Assembly: GCA_903895855.1 (NCBI GenBank)
Contig: CAITVN010000075.1
Coordinates: forward strand, 1 to 64,000
DNA: 64,000 bases
Direction: 5' to 3'
Origin: Oligoflexia bacterium
GTDB lineage: Bacteria > Bdellovibrionota > UBA1018
Made by a program: the position numbers and the translations under genes. Under the pieces are notes generated by a model. That model had not been told where the DNA came from and made no database searches. It saw nothing but the letters and a program-made list of their open reading frames with translations. Shown one piece after another: positions 51,466 through 60,715 of the stretch (its first letter is position 1; each line of letters begins with the position of its first letter).

Positions 51466-54400
51466 TTAGTAGCGGTTAATCACTCTTGGCGAGACTCGTT
51501 CAATTTTATCTGAGACGATTTGAAAGAGATTGCGATTGGTGTTGGCGTGCCAAATGTCATCGGGTGATGGCCCACCACTCGCTGGCTGTCGAAATTGAAG
51601 CGCCGTTGCCGACCAAGGTTGAGTGGGCACTTGTGGAGCAAACATACCCGTGGGTTTCGACCACGCACGATCACTCGATGAAGGTGACTGGTAGAGAGAA
51701 GACGAATTCCCCAATCCACCCCCTTGCGACCTGAGACCGAAGATATCGGCGAGACTAGACGCATTTTTGTAAGTGTGATCAGTGATGGCCGCTAATTCGT
51801 TGGCCATTGAACTTGCCCCTAGCGCCGTAGCCATTTGGGCGACTGCCTGCCCGGGGGTACTCGCATCAAAACGCTGACCGAGGTGTTTGAGCGGCATGTC
51901 TTGCGGTATAGCCGCACGCAATTGAGATCGATTCATCAGCGCACCTTCGGTAGATGCCGAGAAATTCGCGTCACGCGCCATGAAGTCGCCCGATGCAACG
52001 GCTTCGGCTTCTCGAGATTCACGAGCTGCAGTCTGGCGAGACGCGGCCGCGTTTGCCCCGCCGACACCGCCTGAACCTCGGCCCGCTGAAAATTGGCCAG
52101 CTGCGATTGCGTCTACCTGACCTGTCACCGCCGCTTTATCACCGTTGAGTAAAACAGAATCTGAAGCGAGGCGTTTAATCTCTGTGCAAGAAGCCGCATT
52201 CGCTTTTTTGCTATCGTCTTTTGAAAGCGCTCTGATCGCAGCGAGGGCACCAAAAACAGCGGCGGTGATGCACGCTGCGTTTCGGCGCTGAGCGCGTGAG
52301 TCTTTGTTGTCTTTGTACGGATCAACTGCAGTTGGGGGAGGTGGTGCTGCTGGATCGGTCGGTGGGGGGTTACCAGCAATGTCTGGCTTTTTGGTATCGC
52401 CAGATGCGGGCGGGACTGTTTCACCTTCAGGTTGAGGAATTTCTGGACCACCTGGGCTCGCCGGACTGCCACCAGCAGTATCGGCGGCGAGTTGGGCTCG
52501 AACACCGTCGGCGTTAAGGCCTGGTGCACGTTCGTATATGGTGCCACCTCCAGCGCTCTTGGCTTCGAGAGGCGCACCTGTTGTATCTGTCACGAGTTTT
52601 GGGCCGGTACCGTCATCATGCATCAATACCGTATGATCGGTTCCATCTTCGGCCTTGACTGTTTTTTGAGAATAACCTTTATTCTCTCCAACTGCCTTCC
52701 CAGAAACCCACTTGCCACCTCCAAGGTCAATCTCTTTACCGAACTCTCCATTTTTAGCACCGACGGTTCTTGGGGGTGGAGTCGCTTTTTCAGGCGAAGG
52801 AGCTCCAGGAAGTTCTGGTCCAGGTCCTGGCCCCCCGGGGTTTGTAGGATCAAGACCATCAACGTTGATGCGGTCGGGGGCTTTGAACCTCGAATCCACA
52901 GAATTTGGGTCGACAGTCACGAGATTTTTTTTTGCGTCGCCATCGAGCTTCGCTTTGGCTAGCCGATCTTCGCTCGTTTTTTTTGATACTTCTGCGACCG
53001 CGTTCACAGAATCGAGCAACTTTGCAGACGCTTGACTGCAGTCACCACCAGTATCACCAGGACCGCTGAGACCTCCTTGACAGTTCCGAACATAGTTGTC
53101 TGAGATTCTAACCTTCTCTGCGACTGCGTCGGGTAGCACTAGACCTTTAGCCAGTTTGTCTCGATTTTGTGTTGCACTGTCTTGGACGGCTTTTAGCTTC
53201 GCTGCCTTAGCATCGCGTGCGTTCTTCTCATCGAATGTAGCCGCATCCGTCTTGAGTATGTGATTAGTTTCTTGGGTGTTCAGCTCGCGAACGTGTTCGT
53301 CATCGACAATTTCAGCTGCGTAATCAGCCGCCTGGTATACATCATACAATCCGGTAACAGGATTCAGTGCCCCAACCACCCTAGCTCCCACTGAAACCGC
53401 TGCTTTTTTTGCAGCTTGTTTTCCTACCTGCTCGGCCGCGACTCTTGCTGCCTCTTTTTCAGCTGCTTTTTCCGCCCCGGCCCTAATCGTCTCCTTTAAT
53501 TTGTCTTCGAGCGCGCCCTCTATCTTTTCCTCAACGAAATTTCCGGTCTTAGTCAGACCATCTTGACAGTCTCCATTCGCGTCGAGATTAGCACATGTCT
53601 CATCCATTACCCTAGCCCGCGCCTCAGAACTGATCAACCCCAGCGCCCCAATCATTCCCAAATTAAACGCGGGTCCCATTGCAATCGCGAGCGCCACCAC
53701 CGGATCAGTCGGCAACCGATACCAATAATAATCTTTACTCGGAGGCTTCGGCTGATAGTAACTTCCTTTCATGTCTGAAGCTCCGCAATTGCCGCCACCG
53801 TCTTTGAACTGCATGTAGGCCACACCAGTGACTCCGGCGCCGGCGGCAATGGTATTAATGACGCCACCGGCTTCTCCGCCAGTAGATCTCACAATGATTT
53901 CGCCTAAAATGTGCGCGAGACTACCTGCACACGCGGCCGCTTCACAAACTCGCGTCAACGTTTCAGTGCCGCTGACCACTTCTTCTTTCACGCCTTCAGC
54001 AATACCCATCGCACAAGCCACACCACAGGTGCCAGCAACGGCGACATCAATCCAAAACATCGCATCTTGAAAATCGGTATTTCGGTCAGAGGCTTTGTAA
54101 CTCAAACACTGGGTTTCAACCACCGAACCGTGAGCCTTACACCTTCGCGCGGCAGCTTTGGCGTTCGCACATTTTTCTTGAAATCCCACACCCGGAGCAA
54201 TCGAAACCCCGATCGTTGAAACTTCAGGGCACTCACTTGATGGCGTATTAGGCCCCGTACCAATTTGAAGTTGCGAACAAGCCGTATCATCAGCAGCGCC
54301 CCAATCACTGGTCGGGGCTTGGCCATTCAACCCAAGCCCCTTAGGTTTTGTGCCTGAATGGTCTTGATCGGTTTGAAAATCGGCTTCTCCCAAAACATCA

Positions 54401-54579
54401 CGACAAATATCTGCGCAACTTTGAGAAGGCACAGCTTGAACCTTTGGCGAGTCATCGGCTTGTGCAGGTGTAGACGCAAAAATAAACTCAGGCGCAAAGA
54501 CTGAACTCACAAGTGAAACCACTTGCACGCAGATGAGCAAAGACGCGGTGAATTTTCGAGACTCGATCGATCGCCACAT
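51466..54579 (-). CDS. Very large exported protein of unknown function
   Basis: 1037 residues from the ATG at 54579, where a signal peptide starts (MWRSIESRKFTASLLICVQV, cleavage near FASTPAQA). An in-frame TTG at 54663 would add 28 residues encoded partly by the poly-C tract. The N-terminal third is Cys-rich (CADICRDVLG, CGVACAMGIAEG) with glycine-rich hydrophobic segments. The middle is Ala/Lys-rich and probably coiled (about 380-520). Then comes a Pro/Gly linker (NPGGPGPGPELPGAPSP), and the C-terminus is low-complexity. No family is recognised. The hydrophobic parts suggest association with a membrane or self-assembly. Confidence 0.6.
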   Translation of the reverse strand: MWRSIESRKFTASLLICVQVVSLVSSVFAPEFIFASTPAQADDSPKVQAVPSQSCADICRDVLGEADFQTDQDHSGTKPKGLGLNGQAPTSDWGAADDTACSQLQIGTGPNTPSSECPEVSTIGVSIAPGVGFQEKCANAKAAARRCKAHGSVVETQCLSYKASDRNTDFQDAMFWIDVAVAGTCGVACAMGIAEGVKEEVVSGTETLTRVCEAAACAGSLAHILGEIIVRSTGGEAGGVINTIAAGAGVTGVAYMQFKDGGGNCGASDMKGSYYQPKPPSKDYYWYRLPTDPVVALAIAMGPAFNLGMIGALGLISSEARARVMDETCANLDANGDCQDGLTKTGNFVEEKIEGALEDKLKETIRAGAEKAAEKEAARVAAEQVGKQAAKKAAVSVGARVVGALNPVTGLYDVYQAADYAAEIVDDEHVRELNTQETNHILKTDAATFDEKNARDAKAAKLKAVQDSATQNRDKLAKGLVLPDAVAEKVRISDNYVRNCQGGLSGPGDTGGDCSQASAKLLDSVNAVAEVSKKTSEDRLAKAKLDGDAKKNLVTVDPNSVDSRFKAPDRINVDGLDPTNPGGPGPGPELPGAPSPEKATPPPRTVGAKNGEFGKEIDLGGGKWVSGKAVGENKGYSQKTVKAEDGTDHTVLMHDDGTGPKLVTDTTGAPLEAKSAGGGTIYERAPGLNADGVRAQLAADTAGGSPASPGGPEIPQPEGETVPPASGDTKKPDIAGNPPPTDPAAPPPPTAVDPYKDNKDSRAQRRNAACITAAVFGALAAIRALSKDDSKKANAASCTEIKRLASDSVLLNGDKAAVTGQVDAIAAGQFSAGRGSGGVGGANAAASRQTAARESREAEAVASGDFMARDANFSASTEGALMNRSQLRAAIPQDMPLKHLGQRFDASTPGQAVAQMATALGASSMANELAAITDHTYKNASSLADIFGLRSQGGGLGNSSSLYQSPSSSDRAWSKPTGMFAPQVPTQPWSATALQFRQPASGGPSPDDIWHANTNRNLFQIVSDKIERVSPRVINRY

Positions 54580-54602
54580 TACCCTATTCTCTTCGGCAAA
54601 AT

Positions 54603-54615
54603 GGGGGGGGGGGGG
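54603..54615. repeat. Homopolymer tract, 13 G
   Basis: Thirteen G on the + strand (C on the coding strand), 23 bases upstream of the ATG at 54579 of the giant exported protein. Longest homopolymer of the window. The neighbouring 54664-54776 holds no gene. Confidence 0.9.
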
Positions 54616-54776
54616 TGAAGTAAAAAATGATAGATTCTGCGATTTTGGTGCGCCTCTCAACAAATCCTCAATGAACCGTCAAAATTCGGACGTTACCCCC
54701 ATGAACGCTGCCCGCGTCATGGCATTTATATCCGAATAATGACTGTCACCCAGTTGATCAGCAACACCCGCTGGCC

Positions 54777-56246
54777 TCATCCAACCACATCACCGTCTAA
54801 AAGCTGTTCAAACCGAACGAGCCGATAAAAATAACCCTCAATTTCATCACGGTGTGGCGCGTACAACTCGCCCTCATACACTAGCACTGGCTTAACTGAA
54901 GACCTTGACGGCAATTTCAGAACCGCACATTTTTTCTGCACCTCTTTGATGATTGATCGATCGATCAAACGAGCGCATTTAAATTCACACACGAAAAACA
55001 CATCGAGCTGCGTATGAATGAGTAGATCGATTTGACACCCACCCTTATTTTGCTGCGTCTTTCTCTGAACATAAGGCGCCGAAGAAACAACGCTTCGGTC
55101 TTCTAAATTGAGAAAGGGATACACGAGTGTTCGATTACCCAGAATGAGATTCTCAAATTGATACCCCAGTATCGCCTCAAACGATTTCAAATCTGCAATT
55201 GAATGAATCGCCTTTCCGCCCCGCAAGATGCGATCTCTGTTAGGTTCAATTTGACTAAGGTAAAAGCGCAAGTAATTGTCCTTAACTCGAAGGTGCCCAA
55301 GTTTAGACATCTTACCATCGGGCTTAAAATAGTAATCTCTACTAAGAAACCCAGAGATCTCAAGAACACTGAGGTCCTCAGTGAGATCTCCACTTTGAGA
55401 TACTCCTAATTTGGCAGCAAGCTGCACTGGCGAGAGCTTTTGGGTCAACAAAGTTCTAATGATTTTGTCTAAACCCTTCTTTTTTCGTTCAAAAATATCA
55501 GAAAAAATTTTGTCATACTCGCTAAAAAGTATTCCCGATGGGGTAAAGCATAGAGAGACCAAATTCTGTTCGGCGGTTTTCTTGGCCAAAATTTCTTCTA
55601 AATATTTCGGCACTCCACCGGTCACCGACAAAATGATCATTTTTTCCATCGAACCCATGTGATAATGATTCGCGGTCCAAAACCGGTTAATCTCTTTAAG
55701 AGACAATTCTCCGAGGTTGATCGCCAACGAGATGCGACCCACAAAATTTACGTTTTTGAGAATATTATGATCAATCCAAGAAGAAACCGAACCGCAGACC
55801 ACAAGAATTAACTGAGGATTATTTCTAAACTCGAGATCCCAAGCATCCTTTAACTTTGCAGCAAATAAGGGATCTTTTCTCCCCATCCACGAAATTTCGT
55901 CTAGCAAGACTACGTGGGCACCTCGCTTAGTTTTAACTGCGAGCTCATGAAATGCTTGTGACCAATCAGTAAAGTGAACCCTGGGGGTCTGAAACACAAT
56001 GGCCATTCGTGTCGCAAAATGATCAAGCTGATCTTGATTAGATGAATGGTCTTCTGGCGCCAAGCCCTGAATCACTACAAACGACTTAAACTCACGGGCA
56101 AACTCGCCGATCAGTGTACTTTTGCCGATACGTCTTCGTCCTAGAACACAAACCAAACTAGCGGCTTTCTTTTTTCTGAGAGCCCTCAGCATTTCGAGTT
56201 CTTTCGCTCGACCGAAAAACGACCGCGATTCAGATCGAATACTCAT
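54777..56246 (-). CDS. ATPase of the ATPase_2/DUF234 type with nuclease-like C-terminus
   Basis: 489 residues. It starts FFGRAKELEMLRALRKKKAA, Walker A is LGRRRIGKSTLIGEF (about 34-48), Walker B is VVLLDEISWMGRKD, and the sensor is VVCGSVSSWID. The C-terminal DUF234-like region has CQIDLLIHTQLDVFFVCEFK (PD-(D/E)xK-like). It is a sister family of AAA_14/DUF4143, archaeal-type ATPases. Unlike the others it has a good Shine-Dalgarno (GAGGTGAAGT before the ATG). Upstream lies a pair of large hairpins. Confidence 0.85.
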   Translation of the reverse strand: MSIRSESRSFFGRAKELEMLRALRKKKAASLVCVLGRRRIGKSTLIGEFAREFKSFVVIQGLAPEDHSSNQDQLDHFATRMAIVFQTPRVHFTDWSQAFHELAVKTKRGAHVVLLDEISWMGRKDPLFAAKLKDAWDLEFRNNPQLILVVCGSVSSWIDHNILKNVNFVGRISLAINLGELSLKEINRFWTANHYHMGSMEKMIILSVTGGVPKYLEEILAKKTAEQNLVSLCFTPSGILFSEYDKIFSDIFERKKKGLDKIIRTLLTQKLSPVQLAAKLGVSQSGDLTEDLSVLEISGFLSRDYYFKPDGKMSKLGHLRVKDNYLRFYLSQIEPNRDRILRGGKAIHSIADLKSFEAILGYQFENLILGNRTLVYPFLNLEDRSVVSSAPYVQRKTQQNKGGCQIDLLIHTQLDVFFVCEFKCARLIDRSIIKEVQKKCAVLKLPSRSSVKPVLVYEGELYAPHRDEIEGYFYRLVRFEQLLDGDVVG

Positions 56247-56285
56247 ACTTCACCTCGCTAGATTAAGAGCAAGTGTCGCACACCT

Positions 56286-56384
56286 GAAAACCCCTGTAAA
56301 TCAATAAAACACGATTTGCAGGGGTTTTGAACTCCTCCATGAAAACCCCTGCAAATCAACAAAAAGCGATTTACAGGGGTTTTG
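56286..56384. repeat. Two tandem hairpins with cross-complementary arms
   Basis: Arms L1 56286-56302, R1 56313-56329, L2 56341-56357, R2 56368-56384. L1/R1 and L2/R2 each pair with a wobble-compatible difference in the TGTAAATC or TGCAAATC part, while L1 with R2 and L2 with R1 match there exactly. It lies between the DUF900 gene and the ATPase. It could be a regulatory site of the ATPase gene or a terminator-like structure. Confidence 0.8.
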
Positions 56385-56441
56385 AAAAAGTCCCAAAACT
56401 CAGCATTGACGAAGCCCCCTGCCCACCCCGCAGGCGCCGCT

Positions 56442-57635
56442 TCACGGCCGCAAGAAAAAATCTTCAGGGCTATTAGGCTCAGACCGGCGAATGAAGAGTC
56501 GCGATTCTGCACGCAAACCCAGCAACATTTGCGACAGATCAGTGAGTATCGCTCTGCCCGAATAGTAGCCGTGCCCCAAACCCAAAACGCTCGAATCGGT
56601 TTCGCCGACATTGATCACGTCAATTCCGTCTGTGCGCGCACATTCGCCAAGGCGTTTATTCTTATTCATCGTTTCAGAAGCGGTCATCGCCTTGTCATTG
56701 TAAGAACAATACAAGGTCACGTGTTTGGCACTTCCGACTACCGACTTTGAAAGTTTCTGAAATTCATCAATCGGAAAATCAGGCGCATTCATCACCAGCT
56801 CCCGAAAAAGTTTTGATTGCCCATCAGCATTGATCAAACCCAACGCGGGCAAAACCACCTGATGCCCCATCGAGTGAATCGCGAGAAAAACCGGCACGCC
56901 TGTATTCGCCACTGCCTGAACCATTTTCAATTGATTCACCATGAACTCAACTGACTTCTCGGCATTCGATTTATTGGACTGATACGTGCGGTTCAGCATC
57001 GTACCCGCAAACAAGCTATCTCCCGCGCCCGCTGGCCAAGAAATCAAAAGTACCTTACCTTGAAACTTCAGGTCGTACGCGATTTGAGCCGCCCTCAAAA
57101 CCGCCTCTTCAAATTTGACATTAAACCCGTGTACGAAAACGAGAAACCCTTTTTCACCCGCTTGAAGCAATGAAGCACTCAGCTCATCAGTCGACAATTT
57201 TTTGTGTGAAAGCACCTTGAAATACTCGTGGCTGTCAGCCCTTGGGTTAGCCTCAAACTTCAAATCGCCAATCACATGTTTCTTCGGCACATTGAGCAAA
57301 CACGACCCGAGCGTCACACCTTTCGAATCAGAAGATTCTATCGCAGCGACATCAATGCCAAACTGCCTATCAGTACAGCCAGCCTCGGCCCCCAATAAAT
57401 TGCGATTAGTCGCATACAAGACTTCAACCGAAAGGGTGTCAGCGTAGGGCTGAACCATCCAATCATTGATCGTTTTAGCCACGTCATCTCTCGGTAACAC
57501 CTTTTGCTGTGGCGTCGCTAATCCGTCAGACGCCTTAGAAGTCACTACGGGCGCCGACGAGCAACCCGGTAGACCGAACATCAAAATAATCGCCAATATC
57601 AGCCAAACCTGTGTAATTTTCATATTTTTATTCAC
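56442..57635 (-). CDS. DUF900-type alpha/beta hydrolase lipoprotein
   Basis: 397 residues. Lipobox GLPGC (Cys about 25), so it is probably an anchored periplasmic or outer-membrane enzyme. The DUF900 pattern is clear: VEVLYATNRNL, LVFVHGFNVKFEEAVLRAAQ, VLLISWPAG, then the nucleophile in AIHSMGHQVVLPAL (Ser in HSMG), and a His near GLGHGYYSGR. Substrate is unknown. It overlaps the FAH gene by 4 bases, so it is the last gene of the aromatic catabolism transcript, although its role there is unclear. Confidence 0.8.
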   Translation of the reverse strand: MNKNMKITQVWLILAIILMFGLPGCSSAPVVTSKASDGLATPQQKVLPRDDVAKTINDWMVQPYADTLSVEVLYATNRNLLGAEAGCTDRQFGIDVAAIESSDSKGVTLGSCLLNVPKKHVIGDLKFEANPRADSHEYFKVLSHKKLSTDELSASLLQAGEKGFLVFVHGFNVKFEEAVLRAAQIAYDLKFQGKVLLISWPAGAGDSLFAGTMLNRTYQSNKSNAEKSVEFMVNQLKMVQAVANTGVPVFLAIHSMGHQVVLPALGLINADGQSKLFRELVMNAPDFPIDEFQKLSKSVVGSAKHVTLYCSYNDKAMTASETMNKNKRLGECARTDGIDVINVGETDSSVLGLGHGYYSGRAILTDLSQMLLGLRAESRLFIRRSEPNSPEDFFLRP

Positions 57636-58615
57636 TTTTGCGGTTTTGAAACCCGCTGCTCTATCACACCAAAAAGTGAGACTCCATTTTTCTTCATTTC
57701 AATGCGAACCTGGTCACCAAATTTCATAAATGGGGTTTTGGTCTCGCCTTGATCTATTTTTTCAATCATTCGTTTTTCAGCCAAACAGCTGCTACCCCTA
57801 GCACGGTCTTCGTTCGACACTGTGCCACTTCCCACAACACTGCCTGCACACAGTGTTCTCGTTTTCGCCACGTGAGCAATCAAATCGGCAAACGAAAAAT
57901 GCATCTCTTTGCCGGCATCTGGGTTACCGAACAACTCGCCATTCAAATGGGTCTCTAGTGGCAAATGCACTCGAGCGTCTTGCCAGCTATCACCCAATTC
58001 ATCAGGTGTTAAAGCAAACGGTGCAAACGCACTCGCCGGCTTTGACTGCAAAAATCCAAAGCCCTTCTCTAATTCAGCCGGAATGAGATTTCTCAAACTC
58101 ACGTCATTGCAGATCATGACCAATTGAATGTGCCCCTTGGCCTCTTCGGCGCTACAGCCCATCGGCACGTCATCGGTGACGACTGCAACCTCAGACTCAA
58201 AATCAATTCCCCACTCTTCACTCAAAGCCCAAATCGGCTCATTCGGAGCCAAGAATGAATCGCTACCCCCTTGATACATCAGCGGGTCAGTCTTCAACGT
58301 TTTCGGTGGCTCAGCACCGCGAGCCTTTCGCACCAAGATCACGTGATTCAAAAATGCACTGCCATCGACCCACTGATACGCGCGCGGTAAAGGTGAGAGT
58401 AGCTCGCTTGGCTGCAGGTTAAAACTATCTACCGCTGCACCCATCTCATGAAGCTCAGACAAAGCGCGAAGCTGCGGCTCAACCATTACCCAAAGATCAA
58501 GAGCCCTTTGCAAAGTCGGCGCGATCGCTTTTGCCGAAACCCCTCGCGTGCGCGATTTGTTCACTACAATCAACTCTCCGTCTCGCGAGTTACTCTTACG
58601 TGTGGCTAGAATCAT
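57632..58615 (-). CDS. Fumarylacetoacetate hydrolase family protein
   Basis: 327 residues. The FAH core shows FLNHVILVRKARGAE, PIWALSEEWGIDFESEVAVV (metal-binding Glu residues), MICNDVSLRN, and AGSVVGSGTVSNEDRARGSS. It probably hydrolyses fumarylacetoacetate to fumarate and acetoacetate, the last tyrosine breakdown step, given hppD and hmgA in the same operon. Four bases after the flavin reductase-like gene. Other FAH-fold activities (decarboxylase, isomerase) remain possible. Confidence 0.85.
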   Translation of the reverse strand: MILATRKSNSRDGELIVVNKSRTRGVSAKAIAPTLQRALDLWVMVEPQLRALSELHEMGAAVDSFNLQPSELLSPLPRAYQWVDGSAFLNHVILVRKARGAEPPKTLKTDPLMYQGGSDSFLAPNEPIWALSEEWGIDFESEVAVVTDDVPMGCSAEEAKGHIQLVMICNDVSLRNLIPAELEKGFGFLQSKPASAFAPFALTPDELGDSWQDARVHLPLETHLNGELFGNPDAGKEMHFSFADLIAHVAKTRTLCAGSVVGSGTVSNEDRARGSSCLAEKRMIEKIDQGETKTPFMKFGDQVRIEMKKNGVSLFGVIEQRVSKPQK

Positions 58616-58619
58616 TGAA

Positions 58620-59552
58620 TCACTCCCTTAAATCTTTCTCTCGATTCGCTCGCGCTATCCAAGAAAACGCGCGGCCAATTTCACCATTTTCGCAGAACCC
58701 GGCAAGCTGTTGCTCTAGGCCAGAGGCAAAGCCTTTCTCGTGACTTTTTAACGCAGTGAAAGAAGCTTCATCTTCGGCAGTCAGCACCAATTGCCCAAAC
58801 GCAGGCAATTCTTTCACTGAACCCAGTCGGCTCAAGTGTTTGCCAGTGAGCACTTCGCTACTCCGAACCCAGGTAGGCAAAGCGTCAACCCCAACCCCGC
58901 TAAACGCTGGCTTTGCCAATTCAAAAAGCCCCTCTTTTGCTCGAGAGTACCAATCACCACCCATGCGCGAAACCAAATCGAGCTTGCGCGGATCAACCTT
59001 ACCGTCAACACCTCGTACACTGCGACTCAAGCTCATGTGCACCACTTCGGCGATCATCAGATTTCCGCTACCCGGCTTACCACCCAGCTCGACATGACTC
59101 ATCAGTCGGCACTCAAGAACCGAAGGCGAATTCGCTACGCCGGGCGCTTTGATTTTTTGAGACTTGAGTTTGGTAAAGCCCGCCTTTTCAAACTCGTCAA
59201 CACCCCGAGGGTACTCACCCGATGCCAAATTGATCATTTCGACACAATCGTAGTTTACGATTGAAACGGTAAATTCTTTGGTCTCTAGAATATTTAAATG
59301 AGAATGTTTCGGCTCTCCCGTTCGCCCCGAATAGGCAGGAGAAACCGCAATCACCGGCGGATTTGCTCCGAAACAGTTAAAGAACGAAAATGGCGACAGA
59401 TTGGCTCGCCCCTGACTATCAACGCTTCCAACTAAGGCAATAGGCCTGGGTGCCACCACCGATAAAAGTAATTGATGTCTGGGGCCCACTGGCATTTGCT
59501 GCAAATCAATCGATTCAAAATCTTCGTGTATCAAAACGCTCACTCCATCCAA
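58620..59552 (-). CDS. Flavin reductase-like FMN-binding protein
   Basis: 310 residues. The N-terminal 200 residues fit the flavin-reductase split barrel: LLLSVVAPRPIALVGSVDSQ, ANLSPFSFFNCFGANPPVIA, and TKEFTVSIVNYDCVEMINLAS. The C-terminal 100 residues are an extra helical part. Such proteins bind FMN; some supply reduced flavin to monooxygenases. It overlaps hmgA by 13 bases. Its role in tyrosine catabolism is not known from the classical pathway; a maleylacetoacetate isomerase is missing from the cluster, but this fold would not be expected to replace it. Confidence 0.75.
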   Translation of the reverse strand: MDGVSVLIHEDFESIDLQQMPVGPRHQLLLSVVAPRPIALVGSVDSQGRANLSPFSFFNCFGANPPVIAVSPAYSGRTGEPKHSHLNILETKEFTVSIVNYDCVEMINLASGEYPRGVDEFEKAGFTKLKSQKIKAPGVANSPSVLECRLMSHVELGGKPGSGNLMIAEVVHMSLSRSVRGVDGKVDPRKLDLVSRMGGDWYSRAKEGLFELAKPAFSGVGVDALPTWVRSSEVLTGKHLSRLGSVKELPAFGQLVLTAEDEASFTALKSHEKGFASGLEQQLAGFCENGEIGRAFSWIARANREKDLRE

Positions 59553-60712
59553 CTCAGCGGGTAGGCCTTGTCTTCGACAGCTTCTGCATCAGCGACAAAC
59601 TTCAGTGGCTGAAAAGTATCGATCATCACGGCCAATTCTTCGGTCGATTTTTTTCCGATTGATTCTTCGTATCGCCCCGGCTGAGGCCCGTGTGGCAAGC
59701 CCATCGGGTGGTAGGTTATCGATTCTTGAAAAATGCCTTTACGACTCATGAAATTTCCTTCTGAGTAAAAAAGAATCTCATCTGAATCGACATTTGAATG
59801 CGGATAAGGTGCCGGAATCGCATGCGGATGAAAATCAAACAAGCGACTCACAAATGAACAAACGACAAAGCCAGGTGCCTCGAAGGTTTGGTGCACGGGC
59901 GGCGGCTGATGAATACTGCCCACAACCGGTTCAAAATCGCCGATATTGAAAGCCCAAGGAAAATGAAATCCATCCCAGCCAACCACATCAAAAGGATGAT
60001 GAGCGTACACGAGATCTTGGGTGCCGGTTTGCAACTTCACGCGAACCAGAAAATCACCTTCTTGATCGATCGCCCCTGTTAACACGGGGGTTCGAATGTC
60101 TCTCTCACAATAAGGCGAGTGTTCGAGCAATTGGCCGTGCTGATTGCGATACCGCTTCGGAGTCTGAATAGGCCCAACCGATTCAACCACAAGCAGACTC
60201 ACCGGCGAAGCGTGCTCGAGCTTCCAAACCACTCCGCGCGGTATGACCAAATAGTCACCTTTTTTAAAAACAAGATCACCATATTGTGACTTCAAAACCC
60301 CGCTGCCAGACTGAATGTAAAGCAATTCGTCGAAATGGCCATTTCGATACAAATACGACATCGACTGATTGGGATGAGCTTTTGAAATCACCACATCAGA
60401 ATTGAAGAACAAAGGCATGCGAGCTGAGATCGCATCTCCGCCTTTTTTGACTTCAAACGTCTTGACGTGTCTCACACTGTGGCCTACGGCTTCACTCAGT
60501 GTTTTGCCCTGAATGAATGCTCCCATTTTCTTCACCCGTGTCGGCATTCTCAAGTGGTATAGGTTCGAATAAACACTCGAAAAGCCTTCGCGACTGATCA
60601 GCTCTTCGTAATAGATTTGTGGATAGATTTTAGAGCTCCCCGCGGCGCCTGGCTTCGAAAAAACCGTGTGACGTTTCGGCGGAATGATTCCTTGCTTTTG
60701 ATAAATCGGCAT
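59540..60712 (-). CDS. hmgA: Homogentisate 1,2-dioxygenase
   Basis: 390 residues, a bicupin. Family residues: FEVKKGGDAISARMPLFFNS, YRNGHFDELLYIQSGSGVL, FDVVGWDGFHFPWAFNIGDF, FVSRLFDFHPHAIPAPYPHS (iron His), and DSDEILFYSEGNFMSRKG, HPMGLPHGPQPG with further ligands. It opens the homogentisate ring. It is shorter than the 440-residue type, as in many bacterial homologues. Three bases after hppD. Confidence 0.9.
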   Translation of the reverse strand: MPIYQKQGIIPPKRHTVFSKPGAAGSSKIYPQIYYEELISREGFSSVYSNLYHLRMPTRVKKMGAFIQGKTLSEAVGHSVRHVKTFEVKKGGDAISARMPLFFNSDVVISKAHPNQSMSYLYRNGHFDELLYIQSGSGVLKSQYGDLVFKKGDYLVIPRGVVWKLEHASPVSLLVVESVGPIQTPKRYRNQHGQLLEHSPYCERDIRTPVLTGAIDQEGDFLVRVKLQTGTQDLVYAHHPFDVVGWDGFHFPWAFNIGDFEPVVGSIHQPPPVHQTFEAPGFVVCSFVSRLFDFHPHAIPAPYPHSNVDSDEILFYSEGNFMSRKGIFQESITYHPMGLPHGPQPGRYEESIGKKSTEELAVMIDTFQPLKFVADAEAVEDKAYPLSWME

Positions 60713-60715
60713 GAA

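Noticed and set aside
54663-54663. TTG at 54663 as the main start of the giant exported protein
   Set aside because: The signal peptide begins at the ATG at 54579, and the extra residues derive from the homopolymer tract.
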